From: JACRBK01 sp964427955
Lineage (GTDB): Bacteria > Chloroflexota > Anaerolineae > Aggregatilineales > Aggregatilineaceae
Direction of reading: 5' to 3'
Assembly (NCBI GenBank): GCA_964427955.1
Contig: CAYRWY010000354.1
Location: forward strand, 1 to 6,258
Length of the DNA stretch: 6,258 nucleotides
The position numbers were made by a program, and so were the translations under genes. The number at the start of each line of letters is the position of its first letter. Positions within the stretch are counted from its first letter, which is position 1. The notes beneath the pieces are model-generated. The model saw only the letters and a program-made list of their open reading frames with translations, was not told where the DNA came from and ran no database searches. This document shows, in pieces, positions 4,481-6,258 of this stretch.

Positions 4481-5182
4481 ATGCGTATCCGGTCTCTTCT
4501 GCTGCTCATCGTACTGCTGGCGGCTTACGTGGTCGGCGGACAGCCTTCCCCCGCCGCCGCGGCTCAGAACGCGACGATCACCAGTGTCACCTTGAGTGGC
4601 TGTAACATCATCGTCACGTTCCAGGTCGAAGACGGTGGAAACTACTACGTGAACGTCTGGGATGACGGCAACTTCCGGGCGGGCGCAGGCGGGTTCGTCC
4701 CGGCAGGCGGCACGGCGTCGGTGAGCTATCTCATCGGCGAACCGATTCTGGAAGGCGCGTCAGGCATTGGCCTATACGTCGAGAACGGGCTAGGCACCAA
4801 CGCCACCGAAACCTATGACGCCCGCGGGAATTACGCAGTTCCGGCCTCGGTCGGCAACTCCTGCGCAGTGCAGTACAACCCCAGCGCCACTTTCTCCGGC
4901 ACCGCCGCGGGTTGTGACGTGATGATGCCGATGACGGCAGATGCCGCGGTCGGCAGCTTCGTGGCCAACGCCGACGTCTACGCCGAACCGGGCAACCTGG
5001 TGACTCCGGCGATCACGCTCCCGGCAGGCAAAACCGCCTGGGTGCTCGGCGTCGACTCCAGTCACCAGTACTACAAGATCGTGTGGAGCTGCTCGCTGCT
5101 GTGGGTCAAGACCAGCACGATGGGGCCGAACTACGATGCCGTGTGGCAGGGCCATCCGCTGCCGTCCGGCGTGGTGAACTAG
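4481..5182 (+). CDS. Secreted protein with Ig-like N-terminal and SH3-like C-terminal regions
   Basis: This is 233 residues. Residues 1-28 are a classical signal peptide: basic start MRIR, a hydrophobic core LLLLIVLLAAYVV, and an AAAA cleavage region before Gln29. No lipobox is present, so the product should be released or held non-covalently. Residues about 30-120 form a beta-rich, Ig-like region. Residues about 158-212 look like a bacterial SH3-type domain, with VYAEPGNL, LPAGKTAWVLG and LLWVK in order; such domains often bind cell-wall peptides or act as spacers. Four cysteines (41, 128, 145, 204) suggest one or two disulphides outside the cell. No enzyme motif was seen. GAGAGG lies 10 bases before the ATG. 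The gene stands alone, with its own AT-rich promoter region and terminators on both sides. The SH3-like call is by pattern and moderately sure; the biological role is unknown. Confidence 0.78.
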   Translation: MRIRSLLLLIVLLAAYVVGGQPSPAAAAQNATITSVTLSGCNIIVTFQVEDGGNYYVNVWDDGNFRAGAGGFVPAGGTASVSYLIGEPILEGASGIGLYVENGLGTNATETYDARGNYAVPASVGNSCAVQYNPSATFSGTAAGCDVMMPMTADAAVGSFVANADVYAEPGNLVTPAITLPAGKTAWVLGVDSSHQYYKIVWSCSLLWVKTSTMGPNYDAVWQGHPLPSGVVN

Positions 5183-5203
5183 CGCACGTCAGGAATGTAG
5201 ATC

Positions 5204-5237
5204 GTAGGGGCAGTTGACGAACTGCCCCTACTTTTTT
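5204..5237 (+). terminator. Perfect-hairpin terminator of the secreted-protein gene
   Basis: GTAGGGGCAGTT (5204-5215) pairs perfectly with AACTGCCCCTAC (5220-5231) around loop GACG, followed at once by six T (5232-5237). It starts 21 bases after the stop codon of the plus-strand gene. On the minus strand the T run is missing, so it should act poorly on the converging glutamate dehydrogenase transcript, whose stop is only a few bases away. Parts of its arm recur at 95-104 and 277-286, so it may be a dispersed repeat. Confidence 0.9.
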
Positions 5238-5241
5238 GTGG

Positions 5242-6258
5242 CTAGGGGTAAATGCCACGCGTGCGCGTCGCATCGCCCACCCGCCGGATAGCGGTGATCT
5301 GCGCGGCAGTGCGCATGTCGATGCCATAGTGCTGGCGGGTGCGCACGACCTCGTCATAGGCTTTGATCAACACCCGGCGGAGCTGCCGGTTGACCTCGTC
5401 GATGTCCCAGAAGAACGACTGCAAGCCCTGCACCCACTCGAAATAGGAGACGGTCACGCCGCCCGCGTTGGCCAGGATGTCGGGGATCACTTCGATCCCC
5501 CGGCGGAACAGGATGTCGTCCGCTTCGGGCGTGGTGGGACCATTCGCCCCTTCGACGACCAGGAACGCCTTGACCTGCGCGGCATTGTCCGCCGTGATCT
5601 GGTTTTCCAGCGCGCAAGGGGCCAGCACCTCGCAGTCCAGCGCGAGAAGCTGATCGTTGGTGATCTTGTCGGCGTGCGGGTAGCCTTCCAACTGGTTGTA
5701 GCGGCTGGTCTGGATGTAGGCGAACAGATCGTCGATGTCCAGCCCGTCGCCGTTAAAATAGCCGCCGGTCACATCGCTGACGGCGATCACCTTGTAGCCG
5801 AGATCGTGCGCGATCTTGGCCGCGTAGCTGCCCACGTTGCCGAAGCCCTGGATCGCGACGCGCACTTTGGCCGGATCGTCGTAGCCCTTGCGGCGCAGCG
5901 CCTCGTCCATGCAGATCACGACGCCGCGCCCGGTCGCCTCGGTGCGGCCCAGGCTGCCGCCGATGTTGATCGGCTTGCCGGTGACAATGGCGGGCACGGA
6001 ATAGCCCACCGTCATGCTGTAGGTGTCCATGATCCAGGCCATCGTCTGGGCATTGGTACCCATGTCGGGGGCGGGGATGTCGCCGTGGGGGCTGATGAAC
6101 AGGACGATCTCGCTGGCGTAGCGGCGCGTCAGGCGCTCCAACTCGGACTGGGTCATCTGTAACGGATCGCAGACCACCCCACCCTTCGCCCCACCGTAGG
6201 GAAGATTGACCAGCGCGCATTTCCAGGTCATCCACATCGCCAGGGCGCGCACCTCGTC
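5242..6258 (-). CDS. Glutamate dehydrogenase (Glu/Leu/Phe/Val family), N-terminus cut by window edge
   Basis: This family oxidatively deaminates glutamate to 2-oxoglutarate and ammonium, or runs in reverse, in the cytoplasm. The 338 residues visible lack about the first 70-80 of a usual length near 415. Counting from the first visible residue, Lys13 and Lys25 (in PYGGAKGG, 20-27) match the substrate-binding and catalytic lysines. Asp65 in GDIPAPDMGT matches the catalytic aspartate. PINIGGSLGR (96-105) and EGANGPTTPEAD are family hallmarks, and GFGNVG (138-143) is the dinucleotide-binding turn. NAGGVTVSYFEWVQ near the C-terminus completes the pattern. The reading frame is open through position 6258, beginning Asp-Glu-Val, so an internal GTG at 6252 is not the start. 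The gene converges on the secreted-protein gene. Leucine or phenylalanine dehydrogenase is less likely given the motifs. Cofactor preference cannot be settled here. Confidence 0.95.
   Translation of the reverse strand, partial: DEVRALAMWMTWKCALVNLPYGGAKGGVVCDPLQMTQSELERLTRRYASEIVLFISPHGDIPAPDMGTNAQTMAWIMDTYSMTVGYSVPAIVTGKPINIGGSLGRTEATGRGVVICMDEALRRKGYDDPAKVRVAIQGFGNVGSYAAKIAHDLGYKVIAVSDVTGGYFNGDGLDIDDLFAYIQTSRYNQLEGYPHADKITNDQLLALDCEVLAPCALENQITADNAAQVKAFLVVEGANGPTTPEADDILFRRGIEVIPDILANAGGVTVSYFEWVQGLQSFFWDIDEVNRQLRRVLIKAYDEVVRTRQHYGIDMRTAAQITAIRRVGDATRTRGIYP

Noticed and set aside
5236..6162. Long open frame on the plus strand opposite glutamate dehydrogenase
   Set aside because: The minus-strand frame is unmistakably glutamate dehydrogenase. 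The opposite frame is low-complexity Val/Asp/His/Ala-rich antisense and overlaps a terminator at its start.

Overview
This is a GC-rich bacterial chromosomal window with six protein-coding genes, one of them cut by the right edge. The style suggests a Chloroflexota bacterium, perhaps of the Anaerolineae. The clues are a lipoprotein with a Pro/Thr linker followed by LysM, a secreted Ig-like plus SH3-like protein, and GC-rich palindromic repeats in the gaps. This assignment is inference from gene style; no rRNA or other phylogenetic marker is present.

Layout, left to right. 1-313 is non-coding and holds two copies of a palindromic repeat with a CCCCTCTCCA/TGGAGAGGGG core. The second copy abuts seven T on the minus strand and probably terminates the next gene. 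314-1291 (minus) is a YgfZ/GcvT-like folate-binding protein with the intact KGCYTGQE signature. 1292-1632 is a divergent intergenic region with a third, double-hairpin repeat copy and an extended -10 promoter. 1633-2679 (plus) is a LysM lipoprotein. Eight bases later, 2688-3542 (plus) is a membrane-anchored SAM methyltransferase with a C-terminal zinc ribbon, very likely in the same operon. 3706-4308 (plus) is a LURP-one/YxjI-like protein with its own promoter, palindromic operator candidates and a textbook terminator. After an extremely AT-rich promoter island, 4481-5182 (plus) is a secreted Ig-like/SH3-like protein ending in a perfect hairpin terminator. 5242 to the right edge (minus) is a Glu/Leu/Phe/Val-type glutamate dehydrogenase lacking its N-terminus.

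The genes do not form one pathway. YgfZ (Fe-S/tRNA modification support) and glutamate dehydrogenase (nitrogen/carbon metabolism) are housekeeping genes flanking four plus-strand genes. Three of those four are predicted to be at the envelope or secreted, or carry a membrane anchor. I see no CRISPR array, transposase, phage gene, toxin-antitoxin pair, tRNA or rRNA. The points most worth a second look are the repeat-derived terminators, the anchor-methyltransferase-zinc-ribbon architecture, and the CACGTG palindromes around the LURP-one-like promoter. I do not see convincing evidence of a wholly new system.
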